A DNA stretch of 64,000 nt from Campylorhamphus procurvoides (Eukaryota; Chordata; Aves; Passeriformes; Dendrocolaptidae), in assembly GCA_013396655.1 (NCBI GenBank), contig WBMV01003267.1:496001-560000 (forward strand), read 5' to 3'. The notes beneath the pieces were generated by a model. The model saw only the letters and a list, made by a program, of their open reading frames with translations, was not told where the DNA came from and made no database searches. Both the position numbers and the translations under genes were made by a program. Shown piece by piece: positions 13,958 to 23,988 of the stretch. The stretch's first letter is position 1, and every line of letters begins with the position of its first letter.

Positions 13958-16900
13958 GCTGCTTTTGTCTCTCATGCTAAATAGTTTGCATAAATGATAA
14001 AGTATTAGTAATGCAAGTGGTTGTTCCTTGTAACGTTCCTTGAATAATAATGTGTCTCTGGTTTAGACCTTTTCATGTCTGTCTTTGCTTTAAAAAAAAA
14101 AAAATTCAAAGCAACAGCACAAGGATCTCAATATGCTTTTTTTCTTAAAAAATGAAAAGGGCATCTGGGGGTAACTCAACCAGACAAGACAGGGAAATCA
14201 AAGTGATAACTATATTTTTCTATTCCATTGTGATTATGCTTTGCAGTTTTCTTCATTTGGGAAATATGCATTTAAGAAAAGAGGGAGATCTTTATGCCTT
14301 TTCTCCACTTCTGTTGTTTCTGCTATTTTAGAAATATATCTACTAGTTATTTCCATACTAAACATTTGAAAATAGGAAGAATTTGACAAGGCATTAAGTG
14401 TTACTTGAATCCAATACAAAAACCTGCCTGGATCATTATATTAAACAGGAGGACATGGAAAATTAAAGTTGCATTTCCATTTAAAATTGTTAACCTTGTA
14501 TTTTTGTAGCAGCACCTCTGGAGAGAAGGAATAAATGTGTGTAAGAGAATGAAAGCTGAAAGAACTTGGAGAAAACAGACATATTTTTTTTTCAGATTTT
14601 GTTTTTTTTTTTCCTTTCTACTTTTCCCATATGTGTGGTGGCCTTTCTTGCACTGACATTGAAGTTTTATTGAGCCAAATCCTGACACATTTCCTGGTGC
14701 CAAGCGAAGCATTATGCAAATTCATTCAGCTTGATAGAAACACTGTTGGGGTTACTCAGAATGAGAAACGTGTCAGAACCTGCAAACCTGGTTTGGCCTC
14801 TCTTCAGGACCCCTCATTTTCTGAGAGCCCTCTTGAATACAGTGCCACTGCTTTTTCCAAACCCTTTTTTCCACTGTTTTTTTTCTGAACCAGAAATGAG
14901 GTATCCAGAGTTGCTGACCCATTTTTTTGGCAATACCGCTGCAGCTTAACTTGTTTATTTGTATCATTCAACAGCAGTTTGAAAGAGGAAAATCAGTGGG
15001 TCTAGGCTTTGGATTGCAGTTGAGGCTGAGGGTTTCTTGCTGCCTGCAATGGCTCTGAATCAAGCCGCAGATGGTGGCGAGGTTCCTGTAACTGCTGCTC
15101 TCCTTGCACAGGCATTCCAGCAATGCTGGGAGCAAGGCAGGGCCTTAGGAAACATCGTAAAGTGGATCCGAGAGCAGATGTGCCCCAGCTGTAAGGGAAG
15201 TGCTAATGGAAGCAGGGAATTTGGAACGGGGCGGATGGCAGCAATCTGTCATCGGGAGGGAGTGTGCGGAAGGATGGAAAGGAAAAAACTGTAGAGCGGG
15301 GTGACAGCAGAAAATAAATAGGGAGCGGAGAATACTGGGATGAGGGGACTCACAACAGCCATAGAAACATCTGTAGGGACTGTGCTGGGAATAGTAGAAA
15401 ATAAGTTAAAAAATACGAATAACCTCCCTGGTCTTGAAAAAAGAGTCTCAAGTCGTCTGTTTCATGATTTATGCTACCAGACCTCCTCCACAGAATTACA
15501 GTCGCCTTATCCACAACTGCTGTTATTTATTCGGGATAAAGAAGGCAATTTTGACTGTGATCTCCCTTGACATTTCCCAAGGTCTACTCCTGTCTCATAC
15601 CTTTCATCATCGTGTACTTCTTCAAGGCATCTCTCTTACCTCTCTCAAAAAGAAACACGCATTTCAGTTGCTCAGCCTGGACCAGAGTGACACAGACGTT
15701 ACAGGTTAGGAGAGATCAATTGCACAGCCCTGCTCCTCTTCACCTGGGAGGATCTTTGATGTGTTGACAAGGCTGGAATCCAAATAAGACATTAACCCAC
15801 TGTATTGCAGTGGTTAAGGTGGCAGGGAGGATATAAAATAGCATCTTGCCCAACAAGGTATTCTCCCTTTCTTATTTTACAATCTGTGTCAATGGCAGTT
15901 GGAACTATTAGACCTGCATTAAAATTACATATTACTTATATAAATGGGAGCTATAAATATCACAAATAGTAAAAGTAAAATTGCACTGAGGTTCAGGAGA
16001 CGGTATGTCTAAAACCTGCAAAATTAAGGACATTTAGAGGAAAGCCTCAATATCCATCTGCCCTTAATTTACCTCATTATTCTTGGTTGTCAGAGGATGA
16101 TCTCAGTACTACGTTAATGTCATTTAATGACTTTTTCTTGCAAGGTTGACTCAGGTCTGAATCAAACCACAGTAAAGGTGCAGCAGTGTTTCCTAGGGTA
16201 TGTTGGTTTATATGACTCAGTAAGGACAGGCTCACCTACTGTTGAGGATGAAGCAGTTATTGTCACTATGGTCAGTAAATACTTTTGTCACTGAATATCT
16301 GCTTTCTAATATTTTTTCATTAATATAGTCTTGTGGGTTCTTATCCCTTTTTCTTTTCATTTGGAAATGCTATAAATGCAAAGCTGGTATTGCTCTGCAG
16401 CTGTGGCACAATACTGATTGAACGAGGCAAAACCTAGACACTAAACCTGAGCTCATAAAGAAGGTATTAGTAAGTATTAATGACTTGCATGCTGGAAGTG
16501 CTGAGGCTGCATTAGGTGTGTCCTCTCCTACCAGCCCAAGTGGGCTCAGGCCAGGCTTGCAGTGCCTGTGTTTTCTGAGCACAATGTATGGCCCAGCATG
16601 GGACTCTCCGTGGACTGTGGGGACCCTGCGCTGGGGCCAGCAGATCTGATTCTTCAGTGAGACCAGTGCACAGAACTGAGGGTGCTGTGTAGTTCTCCAT
16701 TAGCCCTTTGGAGCAACAGAGTGGATTCTCTGGCCTGGAGGTGCCTGCTCAGTGCTGGCACATGAATGTCCCTGTCTGAGGCAGGATTGTGCCAGACAGA
16801 CCTTGTCCTAGGCTGTTTTAAGCTCTCCTTTGCCATCACACCTGTGAGGCTGACTACCATGCAGGATCATCTCATGAAGCTGGAGAAGTCTTGCTCAGCC

Positions 16901-17559
16901 TTTTTCATTAAAAGTAAATTTATATTGAATCAGTGGAAATAATATTCCTGTGGTTAGGACTCAGGAGAGAGGAGAGAGTTCCTGAATCTGCTTTCTGGCG
17001 AGCACATATGATTTCCTGTGCTCAGGGGAAGATTTGTTTCACCTAAATTTAGCTTGGGTATCTAGCTTGGCTCTGTAGTCAGCAGTTTCCCGTGAGAGCC
17101 ATTCATTTGACCTGAAACAGCTGAATTACCCTCTTTATTAACTGGAGAGAGAACCTCAGACTAGAAGTCCAGCCTGGCAAAGGCTCAGCAGAGATGAAGC
17201 TGGATCCCAGCTTTCCTCTTAGCGATACATACGTAGGATGAGGTCTGTGGATCCTACAGGATCTTGTTCTTCGGCATGAAGGAAGCTCAAAACTGTTCTT
17301 GACTGGGTCTAAAAGCACATCACAGATGTGGCTCAGAATCAGCGTGCCTTTGGTTTCAAGCCTGCTTTGGCATGGGTTGTTATGGAAAGAAAAAAAAATC
17401 TGTTCTAAGTTCTCATTTGATGTTTTATTCTTTCCTTATCTGTGTTTTTGCTGCTTTAATTGGTGCTGCAACTGCAGTGGTTTCTGAACATTCTAGACAG
17501 ATGTTATCTTAGAAACCCAACAGCTGTTTGTCTATTTTTTTTTTTTTGCTGTTCAGGTG

Positions 17560-17905
17560 GTGGGCTGGAACCTGGCTGAGCTGCTGGGATTTACAGGGTT
17601 GTGGTCAGTGGGGTAAGGTCCAGCTGGAGGCCAGTCAGTCATTGTGTCCCCCAGGGACCAACTGCGGGTCCAAGGCTATTAAAGATCTCCCTTAGTGACT
17701 CAGGTGATGGGGAAGAAAACACCCTGGGGAGTCTTCAGACAATACAGAGCTGAGAGGACCAGTGTTTAAACATAAGAAATCACTTAATTAGTCTCTGGTT
17801 GGTCAAACAGCAGAAGAGGTTGCCCACAGACATTGTAGTCTCCATCCTTGGAAATATTCCAGCCTTACTGGCCATGGTTCTGGATGACTGGCTTTAAGTG
17901 AGTGG
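17560..17905 (+). mobile_element. CR1 LINE fragment with internal deletion
   Basis: The left part carries 'GGTCCAGCTGGAGGCCAGTC' and 'GTGTCCCCCAGGGA', typical of the CR1 ORF2 reverse-transcriptase region. The right part carries 'AGAGGTTGCCCA' and 'GTCTCCATCCTTGGA', typical of the 3' end of ORF2. The two parts are closer than in a full element, so sequence between them has been lost. The microsatellite-like 3' tail is not clear. Confidence 0.8.
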
Positions 17906-18043
17906 TTGGGTTTCATATCTAAGTATGGCTAAACATAAAGGATGATGATTTTAAAAAATGTGTGCCAAACTGTTAGTTCATAGCTCCCTTGTAAGCTCTT
18001 CATTATAGCTACAAATATTCAAATCATTTAGAAAAAACCCAGG

Positions 18044-18083
18044 CAACCCCCACCCCACAACCGGGTTGGGGGGGGGAGGGGGG
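18044..18083. repeat. C-rich/G-rich inverted repeat
   Basis: A C-rich run (18045-18062) is followed at once by a G-rich run: GGG, TT, nine G, A, six G (18063-18083). The centre CAACC-GG-GTTG is self-complementary. It could form a hairpin or a G-quadruplex with an opposing i-motif. Confidence 0.8.
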
Positions 18084-21000
18084 AATCAATTTATTTGACC
18101 CACTTTCAGTCCAGACCTTTATCCAGACAGTTCACTGAGCTATTGCTTTTAATTACTGAAAGATGATAAATTTGAAAATTTTAAAATAAAAAGTTGGTGA
18201 GATCCCTCCAATAGTGAGTTGTCTTAATTCCATACTACAGTGCTGTATTGTCTTGTGTAGGCCACTGTTGCAGCTGGTTTTGGTGTCTTCAACATATAAA
18301 GTTAAAATACACACATGCTAAAAGCAATTTGTAAATCTTGGTAGTGATTCCTTTGGTGTTTTTTCCCCGTACTCATAGTTGAATGTGCATTATTTGGTTG
18401 AAAGTTTTGATTATTTCAATAATCTCAATAAAACTGCCACTCATTGTGCAGGATGAGACACACAATTTGATAATGAGAACGTTGCCACTTTTTTGGCAAA
18501 CAGGTTCTCAGAGGAAGAGCCTCCCCTGCAGGCCCCTGGTCTGTTTAGTTTGGTTAACAGGAAAGATTAAAGATCTTCTTTTTGCCCTTTTAACCTCTCA
18601 GGTGGCCTCTTTCAGTAGCTGTCCTTTTGTGTAAATAAACAGCAAAACTGCAGCCTTTGCAGTAAATACTGACCTGGAGCAGCATCACTAGCAGAGAGGG
18701 GAAACTCGTGGAGACCCTCTGAAAGCCTGACAGGCATTTGGTTTGGATTTGTGTGTTTTCTGAGTTATGGTGAAATTCTGTGTGTGCTTTTTGCAAATCA
18801 TTTTAACTAAATGGGACTCCTTCAAATCAGTTGTCGGTATCTTTGTGGCAGGTTGGCTCTCTCAGTAATCACTTTGCCACACAGATTTTTATTTCAAATT
18901 TGATTATTGGTCTGTATGATTTTTGAAACCCGTTGTCCTTTGGTGCAATGTGAACTTAGATTTTTGTAAATGAAGGTGCACAGAGGGGATGTTTTGTGTC
19001 GGGTCTGAACGTGAACTTCAGCTGTAGTTGCTGGACCAGCCCTTTGTCAGCTGTCAGCATCCTTTGGGAACCTCCCTGTGGCTGGTGTGTAAATTTTAGG
19101 CTTGTAAAATAGCTGGGTATTTGCTTCTCCCAGAAAATTCCCTTCAACTTCTTTTGGGCACTTGTACACCCACTGTTTGACTCTGATGAAGAGAACCTGC
19201 CAGTGTGTGAATAAGGGAGCTTATACAAATGCCTAAAGGCTTGTGTGACCTGCTGTGTTCAAGACATTGACTCATTTTTGAGCCAATAATTACTTTTGCA
19301 TTCTTTAAAGGCACATTAATAAACCTGCTAATATTGTCTGTAATGAAAACTGAGTTTAAACATTCTCACACTCAATTCTTTCATTTGATTTTTTTTTCCC
19401 TCTTCACTTTCATTGTAGGGAATTGTGTTGGAATTTTCTGTTCATAACTTTGAGTGATGGTTACTTGCAAAATTTGTTGTGTGTTAAATTACGGTTCAGA
19501 ATGATGACAAATATAGAATTAATGGCAGGAGATGGACTGGGAAATTACGCTTTAATTTATTTTTCATCCAGATAGTAGTATAACGATTTTTCAAAGGGAA
19601 CAGGATGGTATTATAGTTAGTGGTTTATAAGTTTAATCCAGTAAAAGCAGCAAAACTTGACTCTGAATGTTTGATGTTACTGATATCTTAGATATGTATG
19701 CATGTATCCCGTGAATACTTTGTGCAGCTAAAGAGGTATAATGGGCCCCGAATTTTTTCAGGTTTACTGTGTTTTTTGGAGTTAGATGTTTTTATAGGGC
19801 ATGTTATTTTGGAAAGGATGTAAGTCACTCGAGTGTTTCAGCCTTGGCTGATAAACAGGACTATCAGTAATGCAATTTGTATGAAGGAATGGCTCTCAAA
19901 CATGAGAATTAGTCCTGTTCATGAGCTGATGCAGGGAAATCAGAGAGAACTCATTTGAGTTTGATATTGTTTTTGTCTGCTGTGTTATATGCTGGAAGAG
20001 AAGCGCTTACCTTGCATGTGGCTTGGCTGTGGCAAAAACGACACTGGGAACGCCGAGTGCTTAATTTGAAGCAAGTCCTTCTCTGTGGAAGCAATTATTA
20101 GAACTGCAGTAGGAGGCATCTGGTCCTGTAGACACAGCAATTGTATTCATCTAATGTATAACAGTTAATACATTGCAGCTCAGTGGGAACTAGAACCCCT
20201 TGATGTAGATAAGCCCTTAAGTATTTAAATACCCAGGTCCTTCTCACTGAAATGTCTTCGAGTCCAACTTGGCCACTGCATGGTGACTATTGTAAATGTT
20301 CCTCATGAAGCTGCATTACATTTCATCCTAATTAGCACTGCTGCTGTAGCCTTAGTAAAGAAACATTGGATTAAAAAGAACCAGAGGCTGAGCGCCCACA
20401 TCCTCTCCTACAGGAATTAAATCAATTTCAGTCTCAGAGTATTCACAGAGCTGATTTAATTTGGCCTCTTTCTCTAGACGATTGCAGAACCGTAGTAGTA
20501 GTAGGAAGCTCTTGCCTTTTTTTACATATGTTTTACTCCAGAGTTCTGTCTATTTTGGGTGCTGTCAGGGTAGCATTTCAAATTAGTCCCCAAGTAAAGC
20601 AAACATGCTATTTCACAGGCAAAGAAATTAAAGGTTCATAAATAAATAGCAGTTACCAGCAACAAATTAAGATGAGAAACATTTTTATTGTGGAAATAGG
20701 AATGAACGTTTCCTACTGTGAAACTGAATTTTTTTATTGAAATCAGATATGTAATTAAGTTATTATGCACAGAAAAGGTTAGAAACCTTAACATCTTTTG
20801 TCCATAAGCCAAATATTGTATTATGTTGATATCCATGCTGTGAATTCCCCATTACTGCTCTGCCAGTAATTTCAACCTGGCATCTAGACTAAATTGTCTC
20901 CCTAGGAGCCAAGAGGAAACACAGTTGATATGTGATCTCGGGCATGGGTCTTTCTTGAATGAATAAAAGCACTGTCACATTTTACGAAATTACATCTGGT

Positions 21001-21489
21001 GGTTATGTGCTGTGATCATCTCTGAATGAGGGAGAGGGCAGAGCTCAGCTGAGTTATGGCACAGACCCCTGCTCCAAAGGAGCTTGATGGCATTTTATAC
21101 ACTCTTGTAACTCCATTCCAGATACGTTTCAGCTACATGGCAGAAACTGAAAGCCAGGTAATGATTGTGATGTGTCTGCACAGTAATTTTCAAGTATTAA
21201 GAAACACACAGGACACACAAATTGCTGAACAGCCTCGCAGTGGTGTGTTCTGTGCATGGAGATGAACGGACACAACAAGTGTCTGCCTTGCAGTGCTGGA
21301 GAGGCACTTCCCATCTTCTCCAGGCAAAGCTGAGAAGGCAGCCTGGCCCCTGGAGCCTGCAGGCACTCAGCTCCAGGCAGCTGTGGTGCCAGAGGCTGGC
21401 ACGCTGTGCTGAGCCCATCCCACAGTGCAGCCGTCTGTCTTGCAAATCCCTTCAGCATCCCCACCAGGGCTTTGAGTAGATTCATTTCA

Positions 21490-21540
21490 TGGTTGGACTT
21501 GATCGTTTTAGAGGTCTTTTCCAACCTTAACCATTCATTA
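21490..21540 (+). mobile_element. CR1 LINE 3' end (short)
   Basis: 'GGTTGGACTTGATCGTTTTA' continuing into 'GAGGTCTTTTCCAACC' and a CATTCAT tail matches the last ~50 bases of avian CR1. The body is not recognisable upstream. Confidence 0.8.
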
Positions 21541-21694
21541 TCTTGCTTGGATGCCATATCAGCCTGGTACTCTTTGCTGTGCAGTGATGGGGCAGCTGGT
21601 GCTCTTTGGGGGCTGCAGAGCCACCCCAGCCCAAGTGCCCCAGGTGGGTTGCTTTGCCACACATGGGGATATGAAGTTGGTAGTGCTGCTGCTT

Positions 21695-21708
21695 CCTGTA
21701 GGGGGCAC
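21695..21708 (+). promoter_or_regulatory. CTCF-like core motif
   Basis: CCTGTAGGGGGCAC fits the CTCF core CCASYAGRKGGCRS at all positions but one (T for A at position 3). It lies in a GC-richer block. A motif match only; no binding data. Confidence 0.45.
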
Positions 21709-22993
21709 CATGTGGGGTGTTGCCCAAGGAGCCACAGGATTAATGGAGTTTTGGAGGTGCCAAAGGATTTCCCCTTGCCAAAGTTGTGGGGCCAGTAAGA
21801 GAAGGAGGCTTGAACACTCTGTTGTTCCCTTCCTGAGGCAAAGGGGAATCTAAATGCTGAGCTGTTGCTCAAATTCTGCAAAGGATGGAAAACGAAACAC
21901 TTGTTTGGAGCAATTACCTCTTGACTCTGAAACATCCGCAGGTGAATTTTAAAATCTGTTTCTAAACTTTACAAAATCGTCCTTTATGCCTCTCTCTCAT
22001 TGCTGGAGCATCTGTTGCCACCTCAGCCTGGGCTCTGTAACTGTGCTGTGGTTGTGTTGGGGTGTTTTTTTCTTCTCTATTCCTCATGTCCTTAAAGAGT
22101 TGATTCGTTGTGATTTATTGGGTACAAACTACAAAGCTAAGTATTTTTCAGGATGTAAGTTGTAGTGGTTGTGAGAAGGAATGAGACCATAATTCTCCTC
22201 CACTTTATTTTACTTAAGTATTTTCAGAGGGGAGGGTAGGATGTATTCTTTCCATTAGACCTCTCCTTTCTTAATCACCATTCCCTAATTAATTCCCTGG
22301 TTAAATATAAAGCAAGCATTAGCTTTGAATAATGTTTTCCTGTGTGATTAAGTAAAGAAGAATTCCTTCCTTTTGTACCATGACTCATGGCTGGGGGATC
22401 TGGAAGGAGCCTCGGGGTGGATATTTGAGACTCTGGTCCCAGGTGCTCTCATACCTTGGAGCTGTGTTTGCTGTCAGGCCAGAGGTGGGAGGCAAAGGTG
22501 ATATCACATATCAGCTGAACACAAAGAAAATTGTCTCTCTTGTGAAACCACAGCTTTGCTTTCCCCTGGTGGAAAACTGACTCCAGCTCACAGAAATGCA
22601 AATCTGGAGACAACACGTACAGCCAGGAAAAATGTAAATTACTGTTCTTGCTGGCAGTGTCTGTAATACCTCTTGTTGCCTGGTGCACTTTCTTTGGTGT
22701 CCAGGCTGACTCAAAAACATACCCTTTGTTTCCACCCAGCATCTTCCAGTTCCTCCCCCTGCACCAGTCTGCAAGCCTTTGGCTGTGTTGGGCCACACCA
22801 TAAACCACATGGCTGAAAGAGCTGAGGTTAAAAATGAAAGGCTCTGGATCAAAAAAGGAGGTTATAGTAAATATGAGGGCATGGCAAAGAGGCAGGGCAG
22901 GGTTTAAGCTGGCTGAGCTTATTTTACTGCTGAAGAAACATTGTCTAACTCTGTCCAGATAATAGGACTTTTTTTTTTCTACTATAGTAAATT

Positions 22994-23033
22994 ATGGCGT
23001 TAATTTTTAGCTCATGGCATTAATTTCTAGCTC
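22994..23033 (+). repeat. 20-bp tandem duplication
   Basis: Two adjacent copies of ATGGC(G/A)TTAATTT(T/C)TAGCTC with two differences. It lies about 290 bp upstream of exon A. Confidence 0.88.
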
Positions 23034-23279
23034 AGAAGGCAGTTTTAAGAATGAATCAGGGTTCAAATGTTGCTCATAGCTCAAGATGAGAAAAAGAATG
23101 CAGCTTTATTAACATGGCAGCAAGGAAAACATATGGAATATGTTTCATATAATGGCATGAGAATGCCTGTGATTTGACTGCCATAACAGTGAACGCTGCA
23201 ACGTGTAATCTCGGTGTTGAAAAACAGACACTTGAAAACACTCTTGGTTTTGATAAAAAGTTCACCAAACAGAAATCCC

Positions 23280-23318
23280 ACTGATTTTTTTTTTCTTTCC
23301 CTTTCATTTGTTTTACAG
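23280..23318 (+). promoter_or_regulatory. MACROD2: 3' splice site (branch point, pyrimidine tract, AG) of exon A
   Basis: A CTGAT motif fitting YTNAY has its A at 23284, 35 nt upstream of the exon, within the usual branch-point distance. A long T/C tract follows and ends in ACAG at 23315-23318. The branch-point choice is inference; the acceptor AG is fixed by the reading frame of the exon. Confidence 0.8.
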
Positions 23319-23349
23319 GCCTTTCCCTGTATTTCAACCGGAATTTATG
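23319..23349 (+). CDS. MACROD2: MACROD2 internal exon A: ADP-ribose diphosphate-binding loop
   Basis: This 31-nt exon reads A-F-P-C-I-S-T-G-I-Y plus the first base of a Gly codon. It is preceded by a pyrimidine tract and ACAG, and followed by a consensus donor GTGAGT. The peptide matches the second substrate loop of MacroD-type macrodomains, about residues 181-191 in human numbering from memory. The S-T-G-I-Y-G segment wraps the diphosphate of ADP-ribose. The family removes mono-ADP-ribose from acidic side chains and deacetylates O-acetyl-ADP-ribose, in nucleus and cytosol. MACROD1 has a different sequence at the corresponding loop and helix, so MACROD2 is the better match. The exon is unusually short, and its length is not a multiple of three. 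The frame joins exactly to exon B, 25 kb downstream. Only part of the protein is in the window; the aspartate-bearing first loop and the acidic C-terminal tail lie outside. Confidence 0.95.
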
Positions 23350-23355
23350 GTGAGT
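23350..23355 (+). promoter_or_regulatory. MACROD2: 5' splice site of exon A
   Basis: The donor is GTGAGT directly after TTTATG, which matches the vertebrate consensus at all six intronic positions. It is stronger than the donor of exon B. Confidence 0.9.
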
Positions 23356-23838
23356 AAGACCTTAGATGTCGCTTATTCTTACTTGTTTTTCTCAAGCTGA
23401 CTTGCTAGAATAATCTGAAATTGTTTTAGCTCCCTTGAGTTATACTTTCACACTTTTAGTTTATTAATTTACATGCAAATTAATCGCCTGAAGGAACTGG
23501 AAGGAAAGGGTTATTATAAAAGTTTGTCGCTTGCTTTGTTGTAATCTTAAGGTAATCCATCACTAATCGTCAACTGGTTTTTGGTTGATATTGTGAAAGA
23601 AGTGGGCATGATATTTGAAGGAGGAAGAAGACAAGCTGTTCAATATTTAGGGGAAAAATGGAGGAAGTTGAGAGGACATGCAAGAGTACAAAGGGGCAAA
23701 AATAGTTTCTTTAAATTTCACAAAAACTTAAGCTGCTTTTTCTTTCACTTGGGTTCAGTAAATGCATAGAAATGGTTGTAGGTTTGATTACTTACACAAT
23801 TTAAAGTTTTTTACATGAGGGTGTTTTAAAGAAACATG

Positions 23839-23988
23839 TGGATGCTCCATTTTTGGAGTTGTTCAAAGCCAGGTTGGGTGGGACTTTGAGCAACCTGGTC
23901 TAGTGAAGGTGTCCTTGCCCATGGCAGGAGGGTTGGAACTGGGTGATCTTTAAGGTCATTTCCAGCTCAAACCATTCTGTGATTTTAT
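23839..23988 (+). mobile_element. CR1 LINE 3' fragment
   Basis: About 150 bases run collinear with the avian CR1 3' end: 'GTTCAAAGCCAGGTTGGGTG', 'CAACCTGGTCTAGTG', 'CCCATGGCAGGAGGGTTGGA', 'GATCTTTAAGGTCATTTCCA' and a 'CCATTCTGTGATTTTA' tail. It is 5'-truncated as usual and sits about 490 bp downstream of the donor of exon A. Confidence 0.93.

Larger units (their letters stand above)
1..23318 (+). other. MACROD2: MACROD2 intron upstream of exon A (partial, 3' part only)
   Basis: This stretch is the 3' part of the intron preceding the AFPCISTGIYG exon; its 5' end lies outside the window. I looked for the preceding coding exon, whose protein in the human gene ends roughly ...ENNIRSV as I remember it, and did not find it. 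Open reading frames here are short, overlap on both strands and resemble no protein I know. It holds an LTR (7110-7689), LINE fragments near 1.27, 11.3, 12.1, 17.6 and 21.5 kb, a (TA)n tract at 3637, degenerate TCTA, TTG and TTTG repeats, and a C-rich/G-rich inverted repeat at 18.04 kb. About 1.5-1.9 kb is notably AT-rich. The remaining stretches (for example 0.1-1.2, 1.9-3.6, 4.0-7.0, 7.7-11.2, 12.2-13.7, 14.0-17.5, 18.1-21.1 kb) show nothing I can name. Confidence 0.88.

Noticed and set aside
15037..15294. 85-codon ORF with a W-I-R-E-Q-M-C-P-S-C segment that looked like a retroelement zinc knuckle
   Set aside because: Only one CxxC pair, no further Cys/His spacing and no flanking gag-like sequence; treated as chance.
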